A stretch of DNA of 64,000 nucleotides from an uncultured Cryomorphaceae bacterium (GTDB taxonomy: Bacteria; Bacteroidota; Bacteroidia; Flavobacteriales; Schleiferiaceae). The notes under the pieces are model-generated. The model did no database searches and had not been told where the DNA came from. It was given only the letters and a program-made list of their open reading frames with translations. Positions within the stretch are counted from its first letter, which is position 1. Each line of letters starts with the position of its first letter. Below, in pieces: positions 16,542 to 24,638 of this stretch. Made by a program: the position numbers and the translations under genes. The stretch spans positions 36,881 through 100,880 of the forward strand of contig CAJVWI010000006.1 of assembly GCA_913009655.1 (NCBI GenBank). The letters are read 5' to 3'.

Positions 16542-18014
16542 TTACTTATCCTTCAAAGGAAAATCTTTTTCAATCTTATGAGCAACAACTTCACCGCTAA
16601 TAATACACGGAGGAACACCTGGGCCAGGAACTGTTAGTTGACCCGTGAAATAAAAATTATCAAGTTTCCCTTTCAGACTGGGCTTAAAGATAGCGGTTTG
16701 ATCGAGAGTGTTTGCTAATCCATATGCGTTACCCTTGAAGGAATTGTAATCTTTCACAAAATCACGATAAGCATAGTCTTTTTTCATCACTATATGATTT
16801 CTTATATCCATTCCGGTATGAGTTAACAAGCGCTCGGAAACTAAGTTAAAATAATGATCTAAAACTTCATTGGTATCCTCCATCCCTGGAGGTGTAGGAA
16901 TTAATATAAAGAGACTTTCTTGCCCCTCAGGCGCTGCACCCTTATCGGTCTTAGAAGAAGCCGATACATAAAACAAAGGCTTCTCGGGCCAACGAAGGTC
17001 AGTGTAGAGGGCATCAGCGTGATCATCAAAAGAGGCATCAAAAAAAAGTGAATGATGTTCAATTCCAGGAATAGGTTTATCCAAACCAATGTAATATAAA
17101 ATGCTAGAAGGAGCCATTTTTCGTTTCTCCCAATACTTTTTCGAGTATCGTCTATATTTTTGATCTAAAAGGTTCTGTTCAACATGGGCATAATCAGCAG
17201 AGGCTACAACAACATCACATTCATGTGTTTGAGATTGTGTAATAACTCCAGAAACAGAATTGTGTTTATATTCAAAACCCTTAATCTCAGAATCAAAAAT
17301 AAAATTCACTCCTTTTTCCTGAGCAAGTTTGTAAAAGCCCTCTACGACTGAAAACATTCCACCTTTTGGGTACCATGTCCCAAGAGACATATCAGCATAA
17401 TTCATTAATGAATAAAGTGCGGGGGTATTACTAGGAGTCGCTCCAAGAAATAAAACAGGAAATTCCAATAGAGCTTGAAGTTGAGGGTTAGAAACTACCT
17501 TTTTAATACTCGATCGGATATTAGTTAATAATTCCAATTGAAACAAGCCTTTTAAAATTCCCATGTCGGCAAATTCAAGAACAGAGAGAGATGGCTTTCG
17601 AACAAAATTATCAATACCAACTTTATATTTAAATGAGGCATCTTTTAAAAACTTCCTTAATTTTATAGCAGAACCAGGTTCTAATCGTTCAAAGAGAGCC
17701 TCAATTCCGCTCATGTCGGAAGGCAAGTCCATCACTCCATCAGCAAAAAAAACGCTGTAAGATGGGTCTAATCTAAGAAGATCGTAATAGTCACTTGGGG
17801 TTTTTCCAAAATCCGAGAAATATTTTTCAAAAACATCAGGCATCCAGTACCAGGAAGGACCCATGTCAAAAGTAAAACCTGAATCATTGAGCTGTCTTGC
17901 TCTACCCCCAGGACCAGAATTTTTTTCAATTACATCCACTTGGTACCCTTTTGAGGCCAAATAAGTTGCTGTACTAAGACCAGAAAATCCTGCACCAATA
18001 ACGACGGCTTTCAT
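16542..18014 (-). CDS. crtI: Phytoene desaturase (CrtI type)
   Basis: The 490-residue FAD enzyme introduces double bonds into phytoene to give neurosporene or lycopene. The N-terminal dinucleotide fold is VVIGAGFSGLSTATYLASKG with the downstream acidic residue in VDVIEK. GPGGRARQLNDSGFTFDMGP is the GG-doublet region of the amine-oxidoreductase family. The C-terminal FYFTGQLTVPGPGVPPCII is the CrtI signature that closes over FAD. It is the first structural gene after the sigma factor (22-nt gap) and heads the crtI-crtB-idi-PTPS-phr run. Confidence 0.95.
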   Translation of the reverse strand: MKAVVIGAGFSGLSTATYLASKGYQVDVIEKNSGPGGRARQLNDSGFTFDMGPSWYWMPDVFEKYFSDFGKTPSDYYDLLRLDPSYSVFFADGVMDLPSDMSGIEALFERLEPGSAIKLRKFLKDASFKYKVGIDNFVRKPSLSVLEFADMGILKGLFQLELLTNIRSSIKKVVSNPQLQALLEFPVLFLGATPSNTPALYSLMNYADMSLGTWYPKGGMFSVVEGFYKLAQEKGVNFIFDSEIKGFEYKHNSVSGVITQSQTHECDVVVASADYAHVEQNLLDQKYRRYSKKYWEKRKMAPSSILYYIGLDKPIPGIEHHSLFFDASFDDHADALYTDLRWPEKPLFYVSASSKTDKGAAPEGQESLFILIPTPPGMEDTNEVLDHYFNLVSERLLTHTGMDIRNHIVMKKDYAYRDFVKDYNSFKGNAYGLANTLDQTAIFKPSLKGKLDNFYFTGQLTVPGPGVPPCIISGEVVAHKIEKDFPLKDK

Positions 18015-18036
18015 AAATGTTGTGAAATAAAATTAA

Positions 18037-18561
18037 CTAATGGGATTCCTTCAATCTCTGAACCATTTTTTTCCGGGCAAGGAAGATACGGCTTTTGACA
18101 GTCCCTAATGGAATGTTCATCTTCTCTGCTATTTCGTCGTATTTGTAACCATTAAAATGCATCATGAAAGCCTCAAGATAGGATTTTTCAATGGTTTCTA
18201 TATTTTCTAGAATGGTATTCAAGTTCAGTGAAGAGTCTGCCTCAGTTTCCGGATCAGAAGTAATTGAACCAAGTATGAATTGATTCTCGGTATCGTCTGT
18301 GTAGGTATTTTGGCTTCTCTTTTTTCTGTAATTATTGATGAAGGTGTTCCTTAAAATTGTGTAAAGCCAACCCCTCAGGTTAGTGCCTTCTTTAAATTTA
18401 CTTTCGTTTTTTAAGGCTTTGAGAAATGTTTCTTGTATTAAATCCTCAGCATCTTCTGAATGATGCGTCAATTTCAGGGCCAATGACCTCAAGAAAGACT
18501 GGTGTTGATGAATTTGAAAACCAAAAGTATCGGAGAGAAGCATAGTTTCTTTGTTTAACAT
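18037..18561 (-). CDS. ECF-type RNA polymerase sigma factor
   Basis: A small sigma-70 family protein with region 2 (SEDAEDLIQETFLKALKNES, then GWLYTILRNTFINNYRKKR) and region 4 (YDEIAEKMNIPLGTVKSRIF), but no region 1 or 3. This is the ECF layout. I chose ATG 18561 (MLNKETM). ATG 18543 is equally plausible and a TTG at 18582 is less likely. It lies between the B12-binding regulator and crtI, all in one direction, much like the litR-litS arrangement of Streptomyces. No anti-sigma factor gene is adjacent, so control is probably transcriptional, through the regulator. It would direct RNA polymerase to the carotenoid/photolyase genes. Confidence 0.9.
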   Translation of the reverse strand: MLNKETMLLSDTFGFQIHQHQSFLRSLALKLTHHSEDAEDLIQETFLKALKNESKFKEGTNLRGWLYTILRNTFINNYRKKRSQNTYTDDTENQFILGSITSDPETEADSSLNLNTILENIETIEKSYLEAFMMHFNGYKYDEIAEKMNIPLGTVKSRIFLARKKMVQRLKESH

Positions 18562-18590
18562 ATTCCACGTAAAGGTAAACAAAATCCTAT

Positions 18591-18611
18591 TTGAACAATG
18601 AATATGTTCAA
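18591..18611. promoter_or_regulatory. Perfect inverted repeat in the sigma-factor promoter region
   Basis: TTGAACA, seven bases, then TGTTCAA forms a perfect 7-bp inverted repeat of 21 bp. It is the most conspicuous symmetry in the 93-nt gap between the regulator stop and the sigma-factor start. A single related half-site, TTGTTCA, occurs at 19585-19591 in front of the regulator gene, although there it also overlaps the likely -33 of prfC. Position and symmetry fit an operator for the dimeric/tetrameric MerR-type regulator encoded next door. An ECF-type -35 is an alternative reading of the TGAACA core. Confidence 0.5.
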
Positions 18612-18654
18612 TTATTTTGGCTAAACATCAAACAGCTGAAGGTTAAATACCTGA

Positions 18655-19557
18655 TTAACAGATGATTTTCGATTGTAAATCTTTACTCAGCGAACGAACA
18701 TCTTCTGATATATGGATTTGTGAAACATTAATGCGAGGTGCCCAATCATGAGTTCCAATCCCAGTTACAAATAAAGGTGTACCATCAAGCTCGTTTGATA
18801 GCTCACGCCAATAAAGATCTCTATTGTCATGATCCGGGCTTGTTGTCCAAATTGAAACAACTCCTTTCCATTTCTTCTTATCACGGAAAAGAGGTTTTAT
18901 GAAGTCCAATGGAACTGACTGCCCCAGATATACTACTGCCTCTCCCTGCATTTTGAGGATAAAATGGATGTAGAGAAGACCTATCTCATGCATCTCTCTT
19001 TCGGGCAGGTAAACTATAAACCCAGGATTACTTTTAGATGCTATTTTTGCTGGAAGCCTATCAAGAGCGGAATAAATTTTTTGTTTTATGAGATTACTTG
19101 AAAAATGTTCGTGAGCAACTCCTATAGCATCAGTTTGCCATAAAACGCCGAGCTGATATATAAATCCACCTACTAGTTTTGAAAACGTTTCTTTCTCCCC
19201 TATTTTTTTTATACTATCATCTAAAATACCAGTAAATAAAGGCTCATCTAGATCTATTGTTGCTCTAATTAATCTTGAAATTTGAGAGGGGAAGTGACTT
19301 GCCGTCATAGCTAAGTCTTGAACACAGTCATTCATTGCTTCACCTGTGAGTTTGGCTACTTTGCTGATACGCCAACCTTTGTTCACTAACACCGATATGT
19401 TGAGCAATTTTTTTAAATCATCATCAGAATATCGACGAATATTGGTTTTACTTCTCTTTGGAAGGATAATGGAATAACGCTGCTCCCAGATCCTTAAGGT
19501 GTGAGCCTTAATACCAGTTAAATGTTCCAGATCTTTGATACTGTAACTTGTTTTCAC
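18655..19557 (-). CDS. CarH/LitR-type MerR regulator with adenosylcobalamin-binding domain (photoreceptor)
   Basis: The protein is 300 residues from a GTG start. The N-terminal MerR winged helix reads SIKDLEHLTGIKAHTLRIWE and is followed by an RRYSDDDLKKLL wing/linker. The middle helical bundle keeps the CarH motif W-x9-E-H as W140...E150-H151. The C-terminal Rossmann B12 domain keeps E-x-H-x-x-G as E188-M-H190-E-I-G193, H190 being the expected lower cobalt ligand. In CarH-class proteins AdoCbl holds a repressing tetramer that light breaks apart. Residue 141, next to the tryptophan, is Gln, where Thermus CarH has the His that forms the bis-His photoproduct as I recall it. The photochemistry may therefore differ. 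It lies upstream of the sigma factor and carotenoid/photolyase genes and is divergent from prfC. Confidence 0.9.
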   Translation of the reverse strand: MKTSYSIKDLEHLTGIKAHTLRIWEQRYSIILPKRSKTNIRRYSDDDLKKLLNISVLVNKGWRISKVAKLTGEAMNDCVQDLAMTASHFPSQISRLIRATIDLDEPLFTGILDDSIKKIGEKETFSKLVGGFIYQLGVLWQTDAIGVAHEHFSSNLIKQKIYSALDRLPAKIASKSNPGFIVYLPEREMHEIGLLYIHFILKMQGEAVVYLGQSVPLDFIKPLFRDKKKWKGVVSIWTTSPDHDNRDLYWRELSNELDGTPLFVTGIGTHDWAPRINVSQIHISEDVRSLSKDLQSKIIC

Positions 19558-19583
19558 AATTCAATTAACGTTAATAATAAAAA

Positions 19584-19612
19584 TTTGTTCAGTCTCTAAC
19601 GTGCTACATTTG
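19584..19612 (+). promoter_or_regulatory. Bacteroidota-type promoter for prfC
   Basis: TTTG at 19584-19587 is followed by 17 nt and TACATTTG at 19605-19612, a full match to the TTTG / TAnnTTTG consensus with good spacing. The transcript would start about 10 nt before the prfC ATG. The -33 TTTG overlaps TTGTTCA, a half-site resembling the inverted repeat at 18591-18611. The neighbouring B12 regulator might therefore also touch this promoter. Confidence 0.7.
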
Positions 19613-19628
19613 CATCCAAATTTAATTT

Positions 19629-21212
19629 ATGGTGAAAATATTCGAAGAAATTCTACGTAGACGCACATTTGGAATAGTATCCCACCCGGATGCGGGAAAA
19701 ACAACATTAACGGAAAAACTCCTTCTTTTTGGCGGTGCAATTCAAGAAGCTGGAGCTGTAAAGAGTAATAAAATAAAAAAAACTGCTACATCGGATTTTA
19801 TGGAAATCGAGAAGCAAAGGGGTATTTCTGTAGCAACTTCTGTAATGGCGTTTGAATATTTGGACAGACACATTAATATTTTAGATACCCCTGGCCACCA
19901 AGATTTTGCTGAAGACACCTTCCGCACACTCACCGCTGTAGATTCAGCTATCGTAGTTGTGGATGTTGCCAAAGGTGTAGAAACTCAAACTGAAAAGCTT
20001 GTAAATGTTTGCAGGATGAGAAAGACTCCAATAATGGTATTCATTAATAAACTTGATAGAGAAGGACGAGATGGATTTGATTTATTAGATGAGATCGAAG
20101 CAAAATTGGGATTGAAGCTATGTCCCTTGTCATGGCCAGTTGGAATGGGGGCAGAATTTCAGGGAGTATATAACATTTGGAACTCTAGCCTACTTCTTTA
20201 TGAAGGCAGCAATAAACAAAAAATTGAAAAATCATTTTCCATAAATGACTTAGGTAGTTCAGATTTAGAAAATCGAATTGGAGAGAATGCAGCAAATACC
20301 CTTCGAGATGAAATCGAACTCATTAGAGGTGTATATCCAAAATTTGACAAAAAGGCATATCTAGAAGGTGATTTATGTCCTGTTTTCTTTGGTTCTGCTC
20401 TCAATAATTTTGGGGTAAAAGAACTTTTAGATTGCTTCGTTGAAATCGCCCCTTCCCCTCAACCCAAAATGTCTATTGAACGATTGGTCGATCCAACCGA
20501 AAATATATTTAGTGGATTTGTTTTTAAAATACATGCTAATATTGACCCGAATCACAGATCCAGAATTGCTTTTGTAAAAATTGTATCGGGGGAATTTCAA
20601 AGAAATAAAAACTATTTTCATGTTCGAGAGAAAAGACAACTAAAATTCTCTAGCCCCTTGACATTTTTAGCTAGCAAAAGAGCTATTGTAGAATCTGCAT
20701 TTCCAGGCGACATTATAGGACTCCCAGACACAGGCAACTTCAGAATAGGTGATAGCCTTACCTCAGGGGAAGAACTTAATTTTAAAGGCATCCCTAGTTT
20801 CTCTCCTGAGCATTTTCGTTTCATCAATAATGCAGATCCTTTAAAATCAAAACAATTAAGCAAGGGGATTGACCAATTAATGGATGAAGGTGTTGCCCAA
20901 CTTTTTACTCTTAAATCCAATGGTAGAAAAATCATAGGAACCGTTGGAGCTCTTCAATATGAGGTTATTCAGTATAGATTAGAACATGAATATGGAGCCA
21001 AGTGCAGTTATGAGAATTACAGCGCACATAAAGCGTTGTGGATTGAATCAAAGAATGAAAAACAACTTGAAGAATTTTTAAAATTCAAATCACGATATAC
21101 AGCAGAAGATAAATTTGGTAGAATAGTCTTCTTTGCGGACTCTTCTTTTGGGCTACAAATGTCCATTGAAAAATTTGACAAACTTGTTTTTCACGAAAAA
21201 TCTGAATATTAA
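19629..21212 (+). CDS. prfC: Peptide chain release factor 3
   Basis: This translational GTPase of 527 residues removes RF1/RF2 from the ribosome after termination. The G-domain motifs are SHPDAGKTTLTEKLL, the switch block RGISVATSVMAFEY, DTPGHQDFAEDT and NKLDRE. The later FFGSALNNFGVKELLDCFVE and VGALQYEVIQYRLEHEYGA are RF3-specific blocks. RF3 is recognised rather than EF-G by overall length and the C-terminal domain. It is a single-gene unit with its own promoter and ends 2 nt from the convergent fabI. Confidence 0.95.
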   Translation: MVKIFEEILRRRTFGIVSHPDAGKTTLTEKLLLFGGAIQEAGAVKSNKIKKTATSDFMEIEKQRGISVATSVMAFEYLDRHINILDTPGHQDFAEDTFRTLTAVDSAIVVVDVAKGVETQTEKLVNVCRMRKTPIMVFINKLDREGRDGFDLLDEIEAKLGLKLCPLSWPVGMGAEFQGVYNIWNSSLLLYEGSNKQKIEKSFSINDLGSSDLENRIGENAANTLRDEIELIRGVYPKFDKKAYLEGDLCPVFFGSALNNFGVKELLDCFVEIAPSPQPKMSIERLVDPTENIFSGFVFKIHANIDPNHRSRIAFVKIVSGEFQRNKNYFHVREKRQLKFSSPLTFLASKRAIVESAFPGDIIGLPDTGNFRIGDSLTSGEELNFKGIPSFSPEHFRFINNADPLKSKQLSKGIDQLMDEGVAQLFTLKSNGRKIIGTVGALQYEVIQYRLEHEYGAKCSYENYSAHKALWIESKNEKQLEEFLKFKSRYTAEDKFGRIVFFADSSFGLQMSIEKFDKLVFHEKSEY

Positions 21213-21214
21213 AA

Positions 21215-22030
21215 TCACTCTCCATCCATAAATTGATCTAGAACATCTTGACTAACTCCAGTCATGCTAAACCCACCATCATGAAAAAGGTTTTGCATAG
21301 TTACCCGCCTAGTTAAATCGGAGAATAATGTAACGCAATAATTTGCACAATCCTCGGCGGTGGCATTACCTAGTGGGCTCATTTTTTCAGCAAAATTTAA
21401 AAACCCCATAAAACCTTTCACACCACTACCTGCAGTGGTAATAGTTGGAGATTGAGATATTGTATTGACTCGAACATTTTTCTTTAAACCATAATGATAG
21501 CCGAAACTTCTTGCTATAGACTCTAAATAAGATTTATTTTCAGCCATATCATTGTAGTCTGGAAATGTTCTTTGTGCAGCCATGTAAGTTAATCCCAAAA
21601 CAGAACCCCATTCATTTATAGCATCCATTTTATAGGCGGTTTGAAGAAGTTTGTGAAAACTAACCGCAGAAACATCCCAACCTTTATTCAAGAAATCATA
21701 ATTTAAGTCAGTGTAAGGCCTGTTCTTCCTGACATTAACAGACATTCCAATGCTGTGTAGAATAAAATCAACTTTTCCATTAAAATGATCTAAGGATTTC
21801 TCAAGTAAATTTTGAAGATCTTCTAAACTTGTAGCATCGGCACCTATTACCGGAGCATCAATCGCTTCTGCTAATGAATTGATTTCTCCGAGACGCATCG
21901 CCATTGGAGCATTAGTTAAAACTATTTTAGCCCCTGCTGCATGGCAATGCTCTGCAACTTTCCAAGCAATAGACTCGCTATTGAGAGCTCCGAAAATTAT
22001 TCCATTTTTCCCTTCTAATAAAGTCTTCAT
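21215..22030 (-). CDS. fabI: Enoyl-ACP reductase (NADH)
   Basis: FabI reduces trans-2-enoyl-ACP in the last step of each fatty-acid elongation cycle and is the triclosan/isoniazid-type target. The 271-residue SDR protein has the atypical cofactor entry GKNGIIFGALNSESIAW, the catalytic Y-x6-K in YNDMAENKSYLES, FILHSIG and the Ser/Thr-rich substrate loop ISQSPTITTAGSGVKGF. These identify the divergent FabI class rather than FabG. It lies 28 nt after the recN end on the same strand, so it may be the tail of the recN operon or a separate unit. Confidence 0.95.
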   Translation of the reverse strand: MKTLLEGKNGIIFGALNSESIAWKVAEHCHAAGAKIVLTNAPMAMRLGEINSLAEAIDAPVIGADATSLEDLQNLLEKSLDHFNGKVDFILHSIGMSVNVRKNRPYTDLNYDFLNKGWDVSAVSFHKLLQTAYKMDAINEWGSVLGLTYMAAQRTFPDYNDMAENKSYLESIARSFGYHYGLKKNVRVNTISQSPTITTAGSGVKGFMGFLNFAEKMSPLGNATAEDCANYCVTLFSDLTRRVTMQNLFHDGGFSMTGVSQDVLDQFMDGE

Positions 22031-22058
22031 ATATTTTTTTTCTAGTTACAAATCTCGG

Positions 22059-23708
22059 TTAATTTTTCAAAAGAAACCTAGCTTGAGCCAATGCTGCTTC
22101 TGACATACTCTTTCCAGCCAAAAGTCTTGCTACCTCCTCTACTCGACTTTCACCCTCCAAGGAAATTAAACCGGTTCTTGAATTACCTCTATCTAAGTAC
22201 TTATCGACCTTCCAATGATTACTCCCTGCTGCTGCAACTTGAGGAAGGTGGGTAATAGCTATGACTTGAGAGTACTTTCCCATACTAGTGAACATTTCCG
22301 CCACTTTAGCCGCTGTACTTCCAGAGACACCGCTATCAATTTCATCAAAAAGTATAGTTTCGAGACCTTTACCTCGAACGAATAAACTCTTTAAAGCAAG
22401 CATTAGTCTATTTCTTTCACCACCACTAGCCACTTTCTCAACATGTTGCATTTGTTGATCAGCATTTGCAGAAAATAATAGAGAATATTTAAAGGTTCCA
22501 TATATCGCGGGATCGTCTAAAGGTTCACTAATGATTGAGAACAATGTTTTATCCATATTTAAATCACCCAAGGCCTCTTTAACTTTTCTTTCAATTTCTG
22601 AAAATAAATCTGATCTTTTTAAATGAAGTTCACTTCCTGCCTGAATCAATTTGGTCTTCATTGAGTCAATTCTCTCACTTAATTTTATTTTTAAAGAACT
22701 CTGAAGTTCATACAACTCAAGTTTTTCAGTCCATTGATCTCGCATTTTTAGTAATTCCCCGAGGGAGCCTGCTCGATGTTTTCTTAACAATTCTTCGATT
22801 AAGCTTAATCTCGCCTCAACAGTGGATAATCTTTCTGGGTTTGATTCTATTCTCTCAGATAAGCTCTCTAATTCTTGCATAACTGACTGGAACAAATCTT
22901 GAACTGCTCCGGATTCTTCGCGCAAAGAATTAAAAAATTTAGATCTTTGCTTTAACCGTTCAAACATTGTGACCCATTGAGACAAATCATCATTTAACCC
23001 GGGATTATTATCTGTTTTTTGTCTGATTTCATTAATCATAACATTAATATCTTCAGAGCCAGACAATACATTTAACTCTTCACGCAACTCCTCTTCCTCA
23101 TTTAGGTAAAAGTTTGCCGAATGAACTTCATCCAAGACGTAGGAAGTATAACTTGCGTCAAAATTATTACCTAATTTTTCTTTAAGTTCAATTAAATCTG
23201 AATTCGATTTTTTAAATTCTTTCAGTGCTGAATTAAATGAATCACGAGAAGCTTCGAGACCACCATAGCTATCAAAGAAATCAGCGATAAATTTAGGATC
23301 CTTAAAAAATGTAGTATCCCTCTGGCTATGAATATTTATTAACTCCTCAGAAAGCCTTTTCAAATCTTCTAATTTTACAGGGCTATCATTAATAAAAGCT
23401 CTTGATTTTCCATTTTGAGATATTTCTCTGCGAAGCGTGCTTTCTTCCATAAAATCCCAATCTTCTTGACTAAAACGATCCTTCCATTTTTTAGGGTCCA
23501 ATTGAAATTGCGCCTCAACAACACATTTTTTTCCATCAAGAGCTAACTTCTTTAAATCGACCCTGCCACCTAGAGCTAATTGCAACGCGCCTAACAATAT
23601 TGATTTACCGGCACCTGTTTCACCAGTAACAACTGTCAATCCAGGCTTAATTGTCTGGTTTAGGCTTTCTATTAAGGCGAAATTTTGGATGTACAGACTA
23701 CTTAGCAT
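22059..23708 (-). CDS. recN: DNA repair ATPase RecN
   Basis: RecN is an SMC-like protein of double-strand break repair. The 549-residue protein has an N-terminal Walker A (TGETGAGKSILLGALQLALG) and a long central coiled coil (about residues 150-370) rich in Glu, Leu and Lys. The C-terminal half has the ABC-type signature ASGGERNRLMLALKSL and Walker B ETILFDEIDSGVSG, then ITHLPQVAAAGSNHW. Walker A and Walker B at opposite ends of a coiled coil define the RecN/SMC fold. It follows porD by 27 nt, in the conserved coaBC-porD-recN order. Confidence 0.96.
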   Translation of the reverse strand: MLSSLYIQNFALIESLNQTIKPGLTVVTGETGAGKSILLGALQLALGGRVDLKKLALDGKKCVVEAQFQLDPKKWKDRFSQEDWDFMEESTLRREISQNGKSRAFINDSPVKLEDLKRLSEELINIHSQRDTTFFKDPKFIADFFDSYGGLEASRDSFNSALKEFKKSNSDLIELKEKLGNNFDASYTSYVLDEVHSANFYLNEEEELREELNVLSGSEDINVMINEIRQKTDNNPGLNDDLSQWVTMFERLKQRSKFFNSLREESGAVQDLFQSVMQELESLSERIESNPERLSTVEARLSLIEELLRKHRAGSLGELLKMRDQWTEKLELYELQSSLKIKLSERIDSMKTKLIQAGSELHLKRSDLFSEIERKVKEALGDLNMDKTLFSIISEPLDDPAIYGTFKYSLLFSANADQQMQHVEKVASGGERNRLMLALKSLFVRGKGLETILFDEIDSGVSGSTAAKVAEMFTSMGKYSQVIAITHLPQVAAAGSNHWKVDKYLDRGNSRTGLISLEGESRVEEVARLLAGKSMSEAALAQARFLLKN

Positions 23709-23735
23709 AATGGGTAAAAATTACTTTAAAGTCAT

Positions 23736-24638
23736 TTAGCGACCCATATTTAAATAGTTATTTGAATTAGAGGGATCCATAGCCTGAAGGTCCTTTATTA
23801 ATTCTTCAGACTGATAATTTGGACCACCACTGTAAACTTGGCGAATCTCATTGGATTTTGTATCAAAAAACCACTGTAACAAGAAACTATTAGGTTGCTT
23901 ATCATGTATTAGTTTTAGTCGCTGTATGGTTGAGCGCATCAATTCTTTAGCAGCAATTTGCTGAGCTGGATCGAACAGCTTATCAACTCCCAGTCTATGA
24001 TAATCGTACCAAATGGATATAAAATCAGAATTAGCAGGGTTAATTATATCTTCAATTATCCAATGACGGTTAAGATTGTTTTTGAATCTATCCCATCCAC
24101 CACCGGCTCCTGCTGATGCTGCATTGGCTGCAATAACTTGAGCTTGAGAAAAATAACTATTTTGTTTTGGACTAAAAGAGGAAGCGTCTAATCCTAACGC
24201 GACGTAACAATAGAAAGAAACAATCGATGTCAGATTGCTTGAATACCTACCAATATTGAACTCTAAGACAGTATTTGATCTATAATTAAAAGTTAAGTCT
24301 GCATCTTGAATCAGAAGCGTAGGCGATTGATAGTCAGACATATATACTGGGCGTGCAAATTGGAGCTGCAAATTCCCAGACATGTTAGCAGAACTTGGAT
24401 CATAATTAGTTATTGTAAATACCATAGAACCTCTTATTTTTTCAGTTTCTTCATAAGAAATTTGGGTCCATGCCTGCTGATTAATGAAATTTCTTAAAGC
24501 CGTCTCTAAGTCACTAAATATTTGTCGATCATTAGTTTGTACACTAGGAGCTTGAACCTTAACGTCAACCATAAATTCCTGAGCAACCAGGTTGCCGAGA
24601 AAAAAAATCGTAAGAAATAATGAATATAAAATTTTCAT
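23736..24638 (-). CDS. porD: Type IX secretion system protein PorD (DUF4835)
   Basis: A 300-residue exported protein. The mature part (QEFMVDVKVQAPSVQTNDRQ, then a long beta-rich body ending MDPSNSNNYLNMGR) and its place between coaBC and recN match the Bacteroidota DUF4835 family, named PorD because it is needed for T9SS in Porphyromonas. I chose ATG 24638 because it gives the signal peptide MKILYSLFLTIFFLGNLVAQ and an ATGA overlap with the coaBC stop. An in-frame ATG at 24662 would put charged residues before the signal. Putative T9SS cargo in this window includes the peptidase at 32389 and the CotH protein at 48265. Confidence 0.85.
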   Translation of the reverse strand: MKILYSLFLTIFFLGNLVAQEFMVDVKVQAPSVQTNDRQIFSDLETALRNFINQQAWTQISYEETEKIRGSMVFTITNYDPSSANMSGNLQLQFARPVYMSDYQSPTLLIQDADLTFNYRSNTVLEFNIGRYSSNLTSIVSFYCYVALGLDASSFSPKQNSYFSQAQVIAANAASAGAGGGWDRFKNNLNRHWIIEDIINPANSDFISIWYDYHRLGVDKLFDPAQQIAAKELMRSTIQRLKLIHDKQPNSFLLQWFFDTKSNEIRQVYSGGPNYQSEELIKDLQAMDPSNSNNYLNMGR

